From: Pseudomonas lalkuanensis
GTDB taxonomy: Bacteria; Pseudomonadota; Gammaproteobacteria; Pseudomonadales; Pseudomonadaceae
Reading direction: 5' to 3'
DNA: 64,000 nucleotides
NCBI RefSeq assembly: GCF_008807375.1
Contig: NZ_CP043311.1
Location: forward strand, 786,001 to 850,000
The notes beneath the pieces were generated by a model. That model worked only from the letters and a program-made list of their open reading frames with translations, had not been told where the DNA came from and ran no database searches. This document shows positions 24,347 through 32,969 of this stretch, piece by piece (position 1 is the stretch's first letter; each line of letters begins with the position of its first letter). The position numbers and the translations under genes are program-made.

Positions 24347-25158
24347 TGTGGTTGCGCAGCTATTCCACCTCGCTCTACCTGTTCCTCTACGCCCCGATCG
24401 CGCTGATCGTGCTGTTCTCGTTCAACGCAGGGCGCAGCGGGCTGTCCTTCGAATGCTGCTCGGTGCAGTGGTTCGGCCGTGCCTTTGGCAACCCGTTCAT
24501 CATCGAGGCCCTGGGCACCAGTGCGCTGATCGCCTTCTGCTCGGCGGTGATCGCCACGCTCTTCGGTACCCTCGCGGTATTCGGCCTGCAGCGGGCGGGC
24601 AAGCAGGTGCGGCTGTTCTTCGATGCCATGACCTACTGCGCGATCATCATTCCCGGCATCGTCATCGGCATCGCCACCCTGATCGCCTTCATCAGCCTGT
24701 TCGAAGCGGTCAACCCGTTGCTCGACCTGCTGCTGGGGGCCGGCCTGCCGCGCCTGCGCATGGGTCTGTTCACGGTCATCGCCGCGCACTCGCTGTTCAC
24801 CATGGCGCTGGTGATGGTGATCGTCCGCACCCGTGTCGAAGCACTGGACAGGGCCCTGCTGGAAGCGTCCGCAGACCTCTATGCACCGCCCCTGGAAACC
24901 TTCCGCCGGGTGACCCTGCCGCAGATCGCACCGGCCATCCTCGCCGGCTTCCTGCTGGCGTTCACCTTCAGCTTCGACGATTTCATCATCGCCTTCTTCG
25001 TCGCCGGCTCGGAAACCACGCTGCCGATCTACATCTTTTCGTCGATCCGCCGGGGCATCACCCCGGAGATCAACGCCATTTCCACGGTGATCATCTGCGT
25101 CTCCCTGGCGCTGCTGTTCACCTCCCGCTACCTGCAGAACCGCCGCAGTGGCGCCTGA
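24346..25158 (+). CDS. ABC transporter permease (PotC-like)
   Basis: 270 residues, six transmembrane helices. The EAA motif is LEASADLYAPPLETFRRVTL, and FSFDDFIIAFFVAG is the PotC signature. It pairs with the preceding permease. The ATG shares a base with the upstream stop, so translation is coupled. Confidence 0.9.
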   Translation: MWLRSYSTSLYLFLYAPIALIVLFSFNAGRSGLSFECCSVQWFGRAFGNPFIIEALGTSALIAFCSAVIATLFGTLAVFGLQRAGKQVRLFFDAMTYCAIIIPGIVIGIATLIAFISLFEAVNPLLDLLLGAGLPRLRMGLFTVIAAHSLFTMALVMVIVRTRVEALDRALLEASADLYAPPLETFRRVTLPQIAPAILAGFLLAFTFSFDDFIIAFFVAGSETTLPIYIFSSIRRGITPEINAISTVIICVSLALLFTSRYLQNRRSGA

Positions 25159-25177
25159 GCGCCCATGGAGCAGAGCC

Positions 25178-26647
25178 ATGCGTGACCAGCTTTACATCAA
25201 CGGGCAATGGGTCCGCCCCGACCTGGGCGGCTATTTCGAGGTGCTGGACCCCAGCAGCGGCGACCTGATCCAGCGCGTACCGGCGGCCACCGAGGAAGAC
25301 ATCGACCATGCCGTGCATGCCGCCCGCCAGGCCTTCAACCGTGGTTGGGGACAGAGCAGCGGGGCCGAGCGCGCCAGCTGGCTGGAAGCCCTGGCCGGCG
25401 AACTGGAGGGCCGCCAGGACGCCCTGGCGGTGCTGGAGGTGCGCGACAACGGCAAGCCGCTGCCGGAGGCGCAGTGGGATATCGCCGACGCCATCGGCTG
25501 CTTCCGCTACTACGCCGAATTGGCGCGGGAGCTGGACGAGCGCCAGGACGAGCCGCTGGCGCTGCCGGACGACCGTTTCAGCTGCCGTATCCGCTATGAG
25601 CCGGTGGGGGTGGCCGGGCAGATCATCCCCTGGAACTACCCGCTGCTGATGGCCGCGTGGAAGGTCGCCCCGGCCTTGGCGGCGGGCGCCACCTGCGTGC
25701 TCAAGCCGTCGGAGCTGACGCCCCTGTCCGCCCTGGAACTGGCCGGCGCCGCCGAGCGCATCGGCCTGCCCTCGGGCGTGCTCAATGTGGTCACGGGCCT
25801 CGGCAGCGAGGCGGGTGGACCGCTCAGCCAGCATCCGGGAGTGGACAAGCTGGCCTTCACCGGCAGCGTGCCGACAGGGGCGAAGATCATGTCGGCGGCG
25901 GCGGCCGACATCAAGAACATCAGCCTGGAGCTGGGCGGCAAGTCGGCCTTCATCGTCTTCGACGACGCCGATGTGGACGCCGCCGTGGAATGGATCATGT
26001 TCGGCATCTTCTGGAACCAGGGCCAGGTGTGCAGCGCCACTTCGCGCCTGCTGGTGCAGGAGGGCATCGCCCCACGCCTGATCGAGCGCCTGGTGGAAGA
26101 AACCCGGCGCATCAGCATCGGCCCCGGCCTGGAGCGTGGCGTGCTGCTCGGGCCACTGGTGAGTGCCGGGCAGTACCAGAAGGTCGTGGGCATGATCGAT
26201 CAGGGCAAGCAGGAGGCCGGCCTGCTCACTGGTGGAAAGCGGCCCGCGCATCTGTCCCATGGCTACTTCATCGAGCCGGCGGTGTTCGATGAGCCAGCGG
26301 ACAACAGCCGCATCTGGCGCGAGGAAATCTTCGGCCCGGTGCTTTGCGTGAAGCGCTTCAAGACCGAGGCCGACGCCCTGCGCATGGCCAACGACAGCCG
26401 CTTCGGCCTCGCCGCCGCGGTGATGAGCGCCGATCTGGACCGCGCCGCGCGGGTGGCCAACGGCCTGCGTGCCGGCATCGTCTGGGTCAACTGCTCGCAG
26501 CCCACCTTTACCCAGGCACCCTGGGGCGGCATGAAGCAGAGCGGCATCGGCCGCGAGTTGGGCCGCTGGGGGCTGGAGAATTACCTGGAGGTGAAGCAGG
26601 TGACCGAGTACCGCAGCCAGGAGCCTTGGGGGTGGTACATCAAATAG
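25178..26647 (+). CDS. Aldehyde dehydrogenase, betaine/aminobutyraldehyde type
   Basis: 489 residues from the ATG at 25178 with GGAGCAG upstream. NAD(P)-dependent oxidation of an aldehyde to an acid. General base Glu251 (SLELGGKS) and nucleophile Cys285 (NQGQVCSATSR) are both present, with PWNYPL and FTGS cofactor contacts. Its position at the end of a polyamine-type importer, as in E. coli ydcSTUV-ydcW, suggests it handles an amino-aldehyde such as gamma-aminobutyraldehyde or betaine aldehyde, made from the imported amine by an enzyme encoded elsewhere. A bipartite REP follows. Confidence 0.9.
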   Translation: MRDQLYINGQWVRPDLGGYFEVLDPSSGDLIQRVPAATEEDIDHAVHAARQAFNRGWGQSSGAERASWLEALAGELEGRQDALAVLEVRDNGKPLPEAQWDIADAIGCFRYYAELARELDERQDEPLALPDDRFSCRIRYEPVGVAGQIIPWNYPLLMAAWKVAPALAAGATCVLKPSELTPLSALELAGAAERIGLPSGVLNVVTGLGSEAGGPLSQHPGVDKLAFTGSVPTGAKIMSAAAADIKNISLELGGKSAFIVFDDADVDAAVEWIMFGIFWNQGQVCSATSRLLVQEGIAPRLIERLVEETRRISIGPGLERGVLLGPLVSAGQYQKVVGMIDQGKQEAGLLTGGKRPAHLSHGYFIEPAVFDEPADNSRIWREEIFGPVLCVKRFKTEADALRMANDSRFGLAAAVMSADLDRAARVANGLRAGIVWVNCSQPTFTQAPWGGMKQSGIGRELGRWGLENYLEVKQVTEYRSQEPWGWYIK

Positions 26648-26670
26648 CGAGGATTGCGTGTGCATTCCTC

Positions 26671-26769
26671 TGTGGGGGCGAATTCATTCGCTGAGGGCAG
26701 CGCAGCTGCCTCCATTTGCCTCGGCAGGGCAGGTCTGCGGCCTCCATAGCGATTGAAATCGCCCCCACA
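26671..26769. repeat. Bipartite REP with ~55-base insert
   Basis: Arms TGTGGGGGCGAATTCATTCG and a terminal GATTGAAATCGCCCCCACA flank an insert that contains GGCAGGGCAGGTCTGCGGCC. The same layout and nearly the same insert occur at 29675-29773. Confidence 0.6.
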
Positions 26770-26781
26770 AAAGGTTGCCCC

Positions 26782-27243
26782 CTACAGGAACCGCGGACGA
26801 CTCGTCTCCGCCAGTTGCCGCTTCAACCGTGCCACTTCGGTCATGTCGGTGATCACCAGGCACACGCGCTCCACCTTGCCGCCCGCGGCGGCAAGGGGCA
26901 GGACGGTGAGGTTCTGGTACATGAAATCCTCTTCGCCGGTGATCGGCCGGTAGTTGTCGAAGCGGATCAGGTAGGGCCGCTGCTCCCACAGGCTGAAGGC
27001 GCGGGTACCGAGTTGCAGCACGCTGTCCACCTTGCGTCGCAGCCAGTTGCGGTCGATCTCCGGGAACAGCTCGAAGAAGTTCTTGCCGTGTACCCGGTCG
27101 GGGCCGAGGCCCGAATGGTTTTCCATGAAGCTGTTCCACACCTCGACGTGGTACTGGCGGTCCAGGACCACCACACCGACGTCCAGGCATTGGACGATAT
27201 CGAGCAGCCAGTGGAGTTCCTTGAAATCGATCTGTGCCGGCAT
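26782..27243 (-). CDS. PAS-domain protein
   Basis: 153 residues: one PAS domain filling most of the chain (LDVGVVVLDRQYHVEVWNSF; DRVHGKNFFELFPEIDRNWL; CLVITDMTEVARLKRQLAE). No output domain (kinase, GGDEF, HTH) follows, so it must act through a partner. It is the second gene of an operon after a response-regulator/CheC fusion, three bases downstream of that gene's stop, which makes that regulator the likely partner. The ligand or cofactor is unknown. Confidence 0.85.
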   Translation of the reverse strand: MPAQIDFKELHWLLDIVQCLDVGVVVLDRQYHVEVWNSFMENHSGLGPDRVHGKNFFELFPEIDRNWLRRKVDSVLQLGTRAFSLWEQRPYLIRFDNYRPITGEEDFMYQNLTVLPLAAAGGKVERVCLVITDMTEVARLKRQLAETSRPRFL

Positions 27244-27246
27244 GGG

Positions 27247-28254
27247 TCAGTCCATCAGGTAGTGGATCTTCTGGGTCAGGCGTGCGATGGAGGTTTCGGT
27301 GAAGAGCAGCAGCAGATCGAAGTGCAGGTTGTGGTCTTCGATGGCGTAGCTGATCTCCACGGCCAGCGTCTTGCGCCAGCGCCGGTTGTTGAGCTGGAAC
27401 AGCCGTTCGATGGAGCTGTGCCGGCCGAGCAGTTGCGGATGGCCCTGGGAGAAGCGCACGTCGATCTGCTCGGCGATGCCGGCCAGGCACGCGCCGATCA
27501 GGATGCTCGCCAGGTCCAGCTGGATCTCCGCCTCCTCGTTCTCGCCCTGGGGCCGGCAGCCGAGCAGGCGCGCCACCTCGGCGCTCTCGGCATCGTGGAA
27601 CAGCAGCAGCGCCTCGCCGGCGATGGATTCGCCGATGAAGCCCTGGCACACCGCCGACAGCCGTTCGCCGCGCTGGGCATCGGCCAGGGCCATGTGCAGT
27701 TCGCTGACTTCGAAGAGGTTGACGTTGGGCACCGGCAACTGCACGAACACCCCGAGCACCCGCGCCAGCAGGGCGGCGGCGCGGCCCATGGCGACGTTGC
27801 TGACCTCGCGCAGGGCATCGCGGAAATTCACCCGCAGGTCCGGATCGGTGCGCACCGGGATGCCGCTCACCGGGCTGGTGGACGGCGCCGGGCGCAGCAG
27901 GCCCAGGCGGATCAGGGTATCCCGCAGCTCGTCGGGGTCGGCCGGCTTGCGGATGAAGGCCAGGGCGCCGAGCTCGTGAACGCGGCGCTGGGCTTCTTCC
28001 TGGATGTCGCCGGAAATCACCACCACCCGGGACTTCAGCCCCTCGGCGCGGATGCGGCTGAGAACCTGGTAGCCATCCATCACCGGCATGGTCAGGTCCA
28101 GCAGGACCACCTGGCCCTGGCCCTGGCGGATCGCCTCAAGGGCTTCTTCGCCGTTGCTCGCCTGGGTGATATGCACCGGCCAGTCCAGCGGCAGCGCGCG
28201 AATCAACTGCTTGCGCGCCATCATCGAGTCGTCGCAGACGAGGAGGGGAATCAC
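27247..28254 (-). CDS. Response regulator fused to CheC-like phosphatase
   Basis: 335 residues, start GTG at 28254. Residues 1-120 are a CheY-type receiver: acidic pair Asp8-Asp9, phospho-acceptor Asp53 (LLDLTMP), and Lys103 (FIRKP). Residues about 140-335 are a CheC/CheX-type domain. It matches the phosphatase consensus (D/S)x3Ex2Nx22P exactly: Asp146, Glu150, Asn153 and Pro176 in FRDALREVSNVAMG and on. The protein therefore probably dephosphorylates its own or another receiver. It lies in an operon with the PAS protein. No histidine kinase gene is nearby; the output pathway is unknown. Confidence 0.85.
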   Translation of the reverse strand: MIPLLVCDDSMMARKQLIRALPLDWPVHITQASNGEEALEAIRQGQGQVVLLDLTMPVMDGYQVLSRIRAEGLKSRVVVISGDIQEEAQRRVHELGALAFIRKPADPDELRDTLIRLGLLRPAPSTSPVSGIPVRTDPDLRVNFRDALREVSNVAMGRAAALLARVLGVFVQLPVPNVNLFEVSELHMALADAQRGERLSAVCQGFIGESIAGEALLLFHDAESAEVARLLGCRPQGENEEAEIQLDLASILIGACLAGIAEQIDVRFSQGHPQLLGRHSSIERLFQLNNRRWRKTLAVEISYAIEDHNLHFDLLLLFTETSIARLTQKIHYLMD

Positions 28255-28378
28255 CTTGGGGGCACCGCGTGGAGAAAGCTGGGCTCTGGGCAAGCATAGA
28301 CGCTGGCCGCGTGCCAGCCGACACCTCGCGGCCAGCTTCCGATCAGCAGTTTCGTTCGAAGCGCCGAGCGGTCGCCCG

Positions 28379-29605
28379 TCAGCCCCGCGACAACCAGCCG
28401 AGCACGCCACGCCCGGCGGCACGGCCGCTGGCGAAGCAGGCGGTGAGCAGGTAGCCGCCGGTGGGCGCTTCCCAGTCGAGCATCTCGCCGGCGCAGAACA
28501 CTCCCGGCAGTTGCTTGAGCATCAGGCTTTCATCCATCGCCTCGAAGGGCACGCCACCGGCCGAACTGATGGCTTCGTCCAGGGGGCGCGCCCGTACCAG
28601 CGTCAGCGGCAGGGCCTTGATCACGGTGGCCAGGCGCGCGGGGTCGAGGAAATCGTCCTTGGCCGACAGCTCCCGCAACAGGCCGGCGCGGGCACCGTCG
28701 ATGCCCAGTTGGCTATGCAGATGCTTGGCCATGGAGCGTGAACCGCGTGGGCGCGCCAGGGCCCGGGTGACCTTGTCCACAGAGTGGTTGGGCAAAAGGT
28801 CCAGGTGCAGGGTGGCGCTGCCGGTGGCGTTGATCCGTTCGCGGATGGCGGCGGATAGGGCGTAGATCAGGCTGCCTTCCACGCCGTTGTCGGTCAGCAC
28901 GAATTCACCCAGGCGCGGTGCCTGGTCATCCAGGCGGATGGCCGTCGACTTGATTGGCGCGCCGGCGAATTTCTCTCGCAACAGCGGGCTCCAGCCGGCC
29001 ACTTCGAAACCGCAATTGCTGGGTTGCAGCGGCGCGATGGTCACGCCGCGCTGTTCCAGCAGCGGTACCCAGGCGCCGTCCGATCCCAGCCGTGCCCAGC
29101 TGCCACCGCCGAGCGCCAGCACGCAGGCGTCGGCGCGGACATGCGTTTCAGCGGCGGGCGTTGCAATGCGCAGGGCGCCGTCTTCGGCCCAGCCCGACCA
29201 GCGGCTGCGGGTGTGGATGAGCACACCTTGCTCGCGCAGGCGCTTGAGCCAGGCGCGCAGCAGTGGTGCGGCCTTCATGTCGGTGGGAAAGACCCGGCCC
29301 GAGGTGCCGACGAAGGTGTCGATACCCAGACCGTGAATCCAGGCGCACAAGGCGTCGGCGCCGAACTCCTCCAGTAACGCGCCCACCTCATTGCAGCGTG
29401 CGCCGTAACGGCCAACGAAGGCGGTCTTCGCTTCCGAATGGGTGATGTTCATCCCGCCCACGCCGGCCAGCAGGAACTTGCGGCCCACCGAGGGCATGGC
29501 ATCGAACAACTCCACCCGCGCGCCGCCCTGTGCCAGGACTTCGGCGGCCATCAGGCCGGCAGGGCCGCCACCGATAACGGCGACGAAGGGGGAGGATGCG
29601 TTCAT
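28379..29605 (-). CDS. HI0933/BaiN-family flavoprotein
   Basis: 408 residues. N-terminal dinucleotide fold VIGGGPAGLMAAEVLAQGG binds FAD. GRKFLLAGVGGMNITHSE and the C-terminal GEMLDWEAPTGGYLLTACFASG region place it in the NAD(P)/FAD-dependent oxidoreductase group with HI0933 and BaiN (the PP4765-like subgroup). The reaction is not established; some relatives reduce double bonds. No partner genes are recognisable around it. Confidence 0.88.
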   Translation of the reverse strand: MNASSPFVAVIGGGPAGLMAAEVLAQGGARVELFDAMPSVGRKFLLAGVGGMNITHSEAKTAFVGRYGARCNEVGALLEEFGADALCAWIHGLGIDTFVGTSGRVFPTDMKAAPLLRAWLKRLREQGVLIHTRSRWSGWAEDGALRIATPAAETHVRADACVLALGGGSWARLGSDGAWVPLLEQRGVTIAPLQPSNCGFEVAGWSPLLREKFAGAPIKSTAIRLDDQAPRLGEFVLTDNGVEGSLIYALSAAIRERINATGSATLHLDLLPNHSVDKVTRALARPRGSRSMAKHLHSQLGIDGARAGLLRELSAKDDFLDPARLATVIKALPLTLVRARPLDEAISSAGGVPFEAMDESLMLKQLPGVFCAGEMLDWEAPTGGYLLTACFASGRAAGRGVLGWLSRG

Positions 29606-29674
29606 GGGTGGAGTCGGGTGGGAAATGGAAGAGGGCGCATTCTAATGCACAGGAGTCGGGCGGACACGGCAGTT

Positions 29675-29773
29675 TGTGGGGGCGAATGCATTCGCGATGG
29701 CCGCCGAAGCTGCCCCGAGGCGCCTCGCAGGGCAGGCCTGCGGCCTGCTTTCGCGAATGAATTAGCTCCTACA
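29675..29773. repeat. Bipartite REP with ~60-base insert
   Basis: TGTGGGGGCGAATGCATTCG and a terminal CGCGAATGAATTAGCTCCTA flank an insert containing GCAGGGCAGGCCTGCGGCC, closely matching the insert of the copy at 26671. Confidence 0.6.
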
Positions 29774-30707
29774 GCTCGGAGGGCGGGTTTCCCAACCCCA
29801 TCTCCCGCCATACCTTGTCGGCGCTGTGGTGCAGGATGCCGTGCCGCCTTGCCAGGGCGGCGCGGTCCTTGTCGTAGCCTCCGCCGATCACGCCCACCAC
29901 CGGGATATCGCGCCCCAGGCAATGGCGGATCACCCGTTCATCGCGCTCGGCCACGCCGGCGTCGGTGAGTTGCAGGTAGCCCAGGGCATCGTCCTTGTGC
30001 ACATCCACGCCGGCGTCGTAGAGCACCAGGTCCGGCTGGTAGAGCGGCAGCAGGTAGTTAAGTGCGTCGTCCACCACCTGCAGGTAGTCGACGTCGCCCA
30101 TGCCCATGGGCAGGGGAATGTCCCAATCGCTCTCGGCCTTGCGCGCGGGGAAGTTTTTCTCGCAGTGCAGGGAGACGGTGATGGCCTCCGGGGTATCGGC
30201 CAGCAAGCGTGCGGTGCCGTCGCCCTGGTGCACGTCGCAGTCGAAGACCAGCACCCGCTGCACCTTGCCCGCTTCCAGCAGGTAACGGCTGATCACCGCC
30301 AGGTCGTTGAAGATGCAGAAACCCGCCGCATGGTCGAAGTGGGCGTGATGGGTGCCACCGGCCAGGTGGCAGGCCAGGCCGTGTTCAAGTGCCAGGTCGG
30401 CGGCCAGCAGCGAACCGCCCACGGCGCGCACCGTGCGTCGCGCCAGTGGTTCGCTCCAGGGGAGGCCTAGGCGGCGCTGTTCCTCGCGGCCCAGGTCGCC
30501 GTCGAGGAAACGTCGGATGTAATTGGGGCAATGGGCGAGCGCGAGCACCTCGGGCGGGCAGATGTCCGGGCGGTGCAGGCGCGCGTCGGTGGTCAGGCCG
30601 CTGTCCAGCAGGTGCTCGTAGAGCAGGCGGAACTTCTCCATGGGAAAACGGTGATCCGCCGGAAAGGGCGGACTGTAGTCGTCGTGGTAGACCAGCGGCA
30701 GGAACAT
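29769..30707 (-). CDS. Histone-deacetylase-family amidohydrolase
   Basis: 312 residues of the arginase/deacetylase fold. The zinc and active-site motifs are visible: GGTHHAHFDHAAGFCIFND (catalytic His pair), FDCDVHQGDGTA (Asp and His ligands) and LVLYDAGVDVHKDD. Bacterial members remove acyl groups from acetylpolyamines, acetoin-related or other small amides; protein deacetylation is not implied. The polyamine transporter 3 kb upstream makes an acetylpolyamine substrate attractive, but that is inference. It diverges from the GNAT gene. Confidence 0.88.
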   Translation of the reverse strand: MFLPLVYHDDYSPPFPADHRFPMEKFRLLYEHLLDSGLTTDARLHRPDICPPEVLALAHCPNYIRRFLDGDLGREEQRRLGLPWSEPLARRTVRAVGGSLLAADLALEHGLACHLAGGTHHAHFDHAAGFCIFNDLAVISRYLLEAGKVQRVLVFDCDVHQGDGTARLLADTPEAITVSLHCEKNFPARKAESDWDIPLPMGMGDVDYLQVVDDALNYLLPLYQPDLVLYDAGVDVHKDDALGYLQLTDAGVAERDERVIRHCLGRDIPVVGVIGGGYDKDRAALARRHGILHHSADKVWREMGLGNPPSEL

Positions 30708-30776
30708 CGATCGGCACTCGGGGGGGACGCAGGGCAGTATTATGGGCCCTTGGAACCACGTTCAAGAGTAAGCCCC

Positions 30777-31337
30777 GTGCCCCCGATCGAACTGCATACC
30801 CCGCGCCTGCACCTGCGTGCCTGGCGCGACGATGATCTGACGGCCTTCGCCGAACTCAATGCCGACCCCGAGGTGATGCACCACTTCCCCGCCTGCATGA
30901 GCCGGGAACAAAGCGATGCCCTGGCGGCACGCATCCACCAGCACACCCGGCAATACGGTTTCGGCCAGTGGGTGGTCGAGCACCGCGGGGACGGCGGCTT
31001 TGTCGGCGTCGTCGGCCTGCAGAATGTGAATTTCGACCAGCACTTCACTCCGGCTGTGGAAATCGGCTGGCGTCTGATGCCGCGCTACTGGGGGCAGGGC
31101 CTGGCCAGCGAGGCGGCGCAGGCGGCCTTGGCGTTCGGCTTCGAGTCCATGCAACTGACGGAGATCGTGGCGTTCACCGTTCCGGGCAACCGCCGCTCCC
31201 AGGCGGTGATGACGCGTATCGGGATGCAGCGCGACCTGCAGGGCGACTTCGAGCATCCGCTCCTGCCCGAGGGCCATCCGCTGCGCCTCCATCTGCTCTA
31301 CCGCCTGGGCCGAGCCGAATGGGAAGCCTTGCGATGA
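30777..31337 (+). CDS. GNAT-family N-acetyltransferase (RimJ-like)
   Basis: 186 residues from GTG at 30777. GNAT fold: IELHTPRLHLRAWRDDDLTA opening, VGLQNVNFDQ, then the acetyl-CoA loop YWGQGLASEAAQAALAFGF and the VPGNRRSQAVMTRIGMQ motif of the RimJ/RimL branch. It acetylates an N-terminus or small molecule; the target is unknown. Its stop overlaps the start of the tandem nitroreductase by four bases, so the two are co-translated. Confidence 0.87.
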   Translation: MPPIELHTPRLHLRAWRDDDLTAFAELNADPEVMHHFPACMSREQSDALAARIHQHTRQYGFGQWVVEHRGDGGFVGVVGLQNVNFDQHFTPAVEIGWRLMPRYWGQGLASEAAQAALAFGFESMQLTEIVAFTVPGNRRSQAVMTRIGMQRDLQGDFEHPLLPEGHPLRLHLLYRLGRAEWEALR

Positions 31338-32938
31338 GCGATGCCGTGCGTGCCTACCACGCGCTCAGCAAGCACCGCCCGGACCGCTTCGCGCCCGGCC
31401 CCGGCCAGCTCGACTGGGCGACCCAGCCGGCGCCCTTCCGCCGCTATGCCGGGGCGCGCCTGCTGGAGTTGTGGCACCGCCCGCTGGAAGAGACGCCGGC
31501 CTACGATGCGGTGTTCGCCGCCCCGGTCGGCGCGCCGGCCCACCTGAATCGCGCGAGCCTGTCGCAGCTGCTCTACGACAGCCTGGCCATCTCCGCCTGG
31601 AAGGAGGCAGGTGCGAGCCGATGGGCGCTGCGGGTCAATCCGTCGTCCGGCAACCTGCATCCCACCGAGGCCTACCTGCTGTTGCCGGCGGGCACGCTGG
31701 AGGAGGGCGCCCTGCTGGCCCACTACGCTGCGGACGTCCATGGACTGGAAATCCGCAGCCAGTTGCCGGCGCCCCTGGCCGAGCTGTTGTCCGCAGCGCT
31801 GCCGGCGGATGGTTTCCTGCTGGGGCTCGCCAGCATTCCCTGGCGCGAAGCCTGGAAGTACGGAGAGCGCGCCTACCGCTACTGCCAGCACGATCTGGGC
31901 CACGCCCTGGCGGCCCTGGCCATCGCTGCCAGTGCCCTCGGCTGGCAGGTGCGGGTGATGGGCGGAGTCGCTGAACAATCCCTGGATGCCCTGCTGGGGC
32001 TGGACCGGCGCGGCTTCGTCGAGCGCGAGTACGCCGATGTGCTGCTGTGGGTAGGCCCGGCGCAGAAAAAGGAATTCGCCCTTGGCCAGCCGCTGCAGGA
32101 TGGCCTCGCCGCGCTGGAGCTGCATGGCTCGCCCAATCGCCTGTCCCGCGAGCAGCGCCACTGGCCCGAACTGGAGCGGGTCCACCAACTGTGCCGTGCG
32201 CCGCGCCAGCCCCTGGCCGACTGGCGCGCGGCCGAAGCCCACGCGGCTGCGGATAACCCCGGACTGCCGTTGCGCCCGCTGTTGCACCGCCGGCGCAGCG
32301 CCCAATCCATGGATGGCCGCAGCGGCATCCAGGCTGACCTGCTACTGGCCTGGCTGCGCCGCCTGATGCCGGCCAACTCGCCAGTGCCCTTCGCCAGCCT
32401 TGGCGATGCGCGGGTCGACCTGCTGCTGTTCGTCCATCGCGTCCAGGGCATGGCGCCGGGCCTCTACTGGCTGGCCCGCGGGGCCGCCGCGCAAAGCGAA
32501 CTGGCCCAGGGCCTGCGCGAGGATTTCCTCTGGCAGCGGGCCAGCGACGAGCTGCCGCTGTACCGCCTGCTGGAAGGCGATGCCCGTGGCCTGGCGGGCT
32601 TTCTCTCCTGCGGCCAGGACATCGCCGCCGACGGCTGCGTCGCCCTGGCCATGCTGGCCCGTTTCGACGCCGCCCTGGAGCAGGGCGCCTGGCGTTATCC
32701 GCGCCTGTACTGGGAGTGCGGGCAAATCGGCCAGTTGCTCTATCTGGAGGCCGAGGCGGCCGGGCTGTCCGGCACCGGTATCGGCTGTTACTTCGACGAT
32801 TCGGTGCATGAATTGCTGGAAATGGCCGACAGTCGCTGGCAAAGCCTTTACCATTTCACCATTGGCCGCGCGCTGTGGGACGAGCGCCTGACGACGCTGC
32901 CGGCCTATCCCGAACTACGACGACCGCCCCGGCCATGA
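31334..32938 (+). CDS. Tandem-domain SagB/ThcOx-type nitroreductase
   Basis: 534 residues from the ATG at 31334 (ATGA overlap with the GNAT). Two flavin-reductase halves are visible. The first, about residues 70-260, has RVNPSSGNLHPTEAYLLL and CQHDLGHALAALAIAASALG. The second, about 315-520, has RRRSAQSMDG and YWECGQIGQLLYLEAEAAGL, then SGTGIGCYFDD. SagB-type enzymes are usually single-domain FMN dehydrogenases, some oxidising azolines in peptide natural products, but no cyclodehydratase or precursor peptide is nearby. The substrate is unknown. Followed by tesB. Confidence 0.85.
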   Translation: MSDAVRAYHALSKHRPDRFAPGPGQLDWATQPAPFRRYAGARLLELWHRPLEETPAYDAVFAAPVGAPAHLNRASLSQLLYDSLAISAWKEAGASRWALRVNPSSGNLHPTEAYLLLPAGTLEEGALLAHYAADVHGLEIRSQLPAPLAELLSAALPADGFLLGLASIPWREAWKYGERAYRYCQHDLGHALAALAIAASALGWQVRVMGGVAEQSLDALLGLDRRGFVEREYADVLLWVGPAQKKEFALGQPLQDGLAALELHGSPNRLSREQRHWPELERVHQLCRAPRQPLADWRAAEAHAAADNPGLPLRPLLHRRRSAQSMDGRSGIQADLLLAWLRRLMPANSPVPFASLGDARVDLLLFVHRVQGMAPGLYWLARGAAAQSELAQGLREDFLWQRASDELPLYRLLEGDARGLAGFLSCGQDIAADGCVALAMLARFDAALEQGAWRYPRLYWECGQIGQLLYLEAEAAGLSGTGIGCYFDDSVHELLEMADSRWQSLYHFTIGRALWDERLTTLPAYPELRRPPRP

Positions 32939-32969
32939 CCGGAGCGGCAGCCTTGCAGAGGAGAACTCC

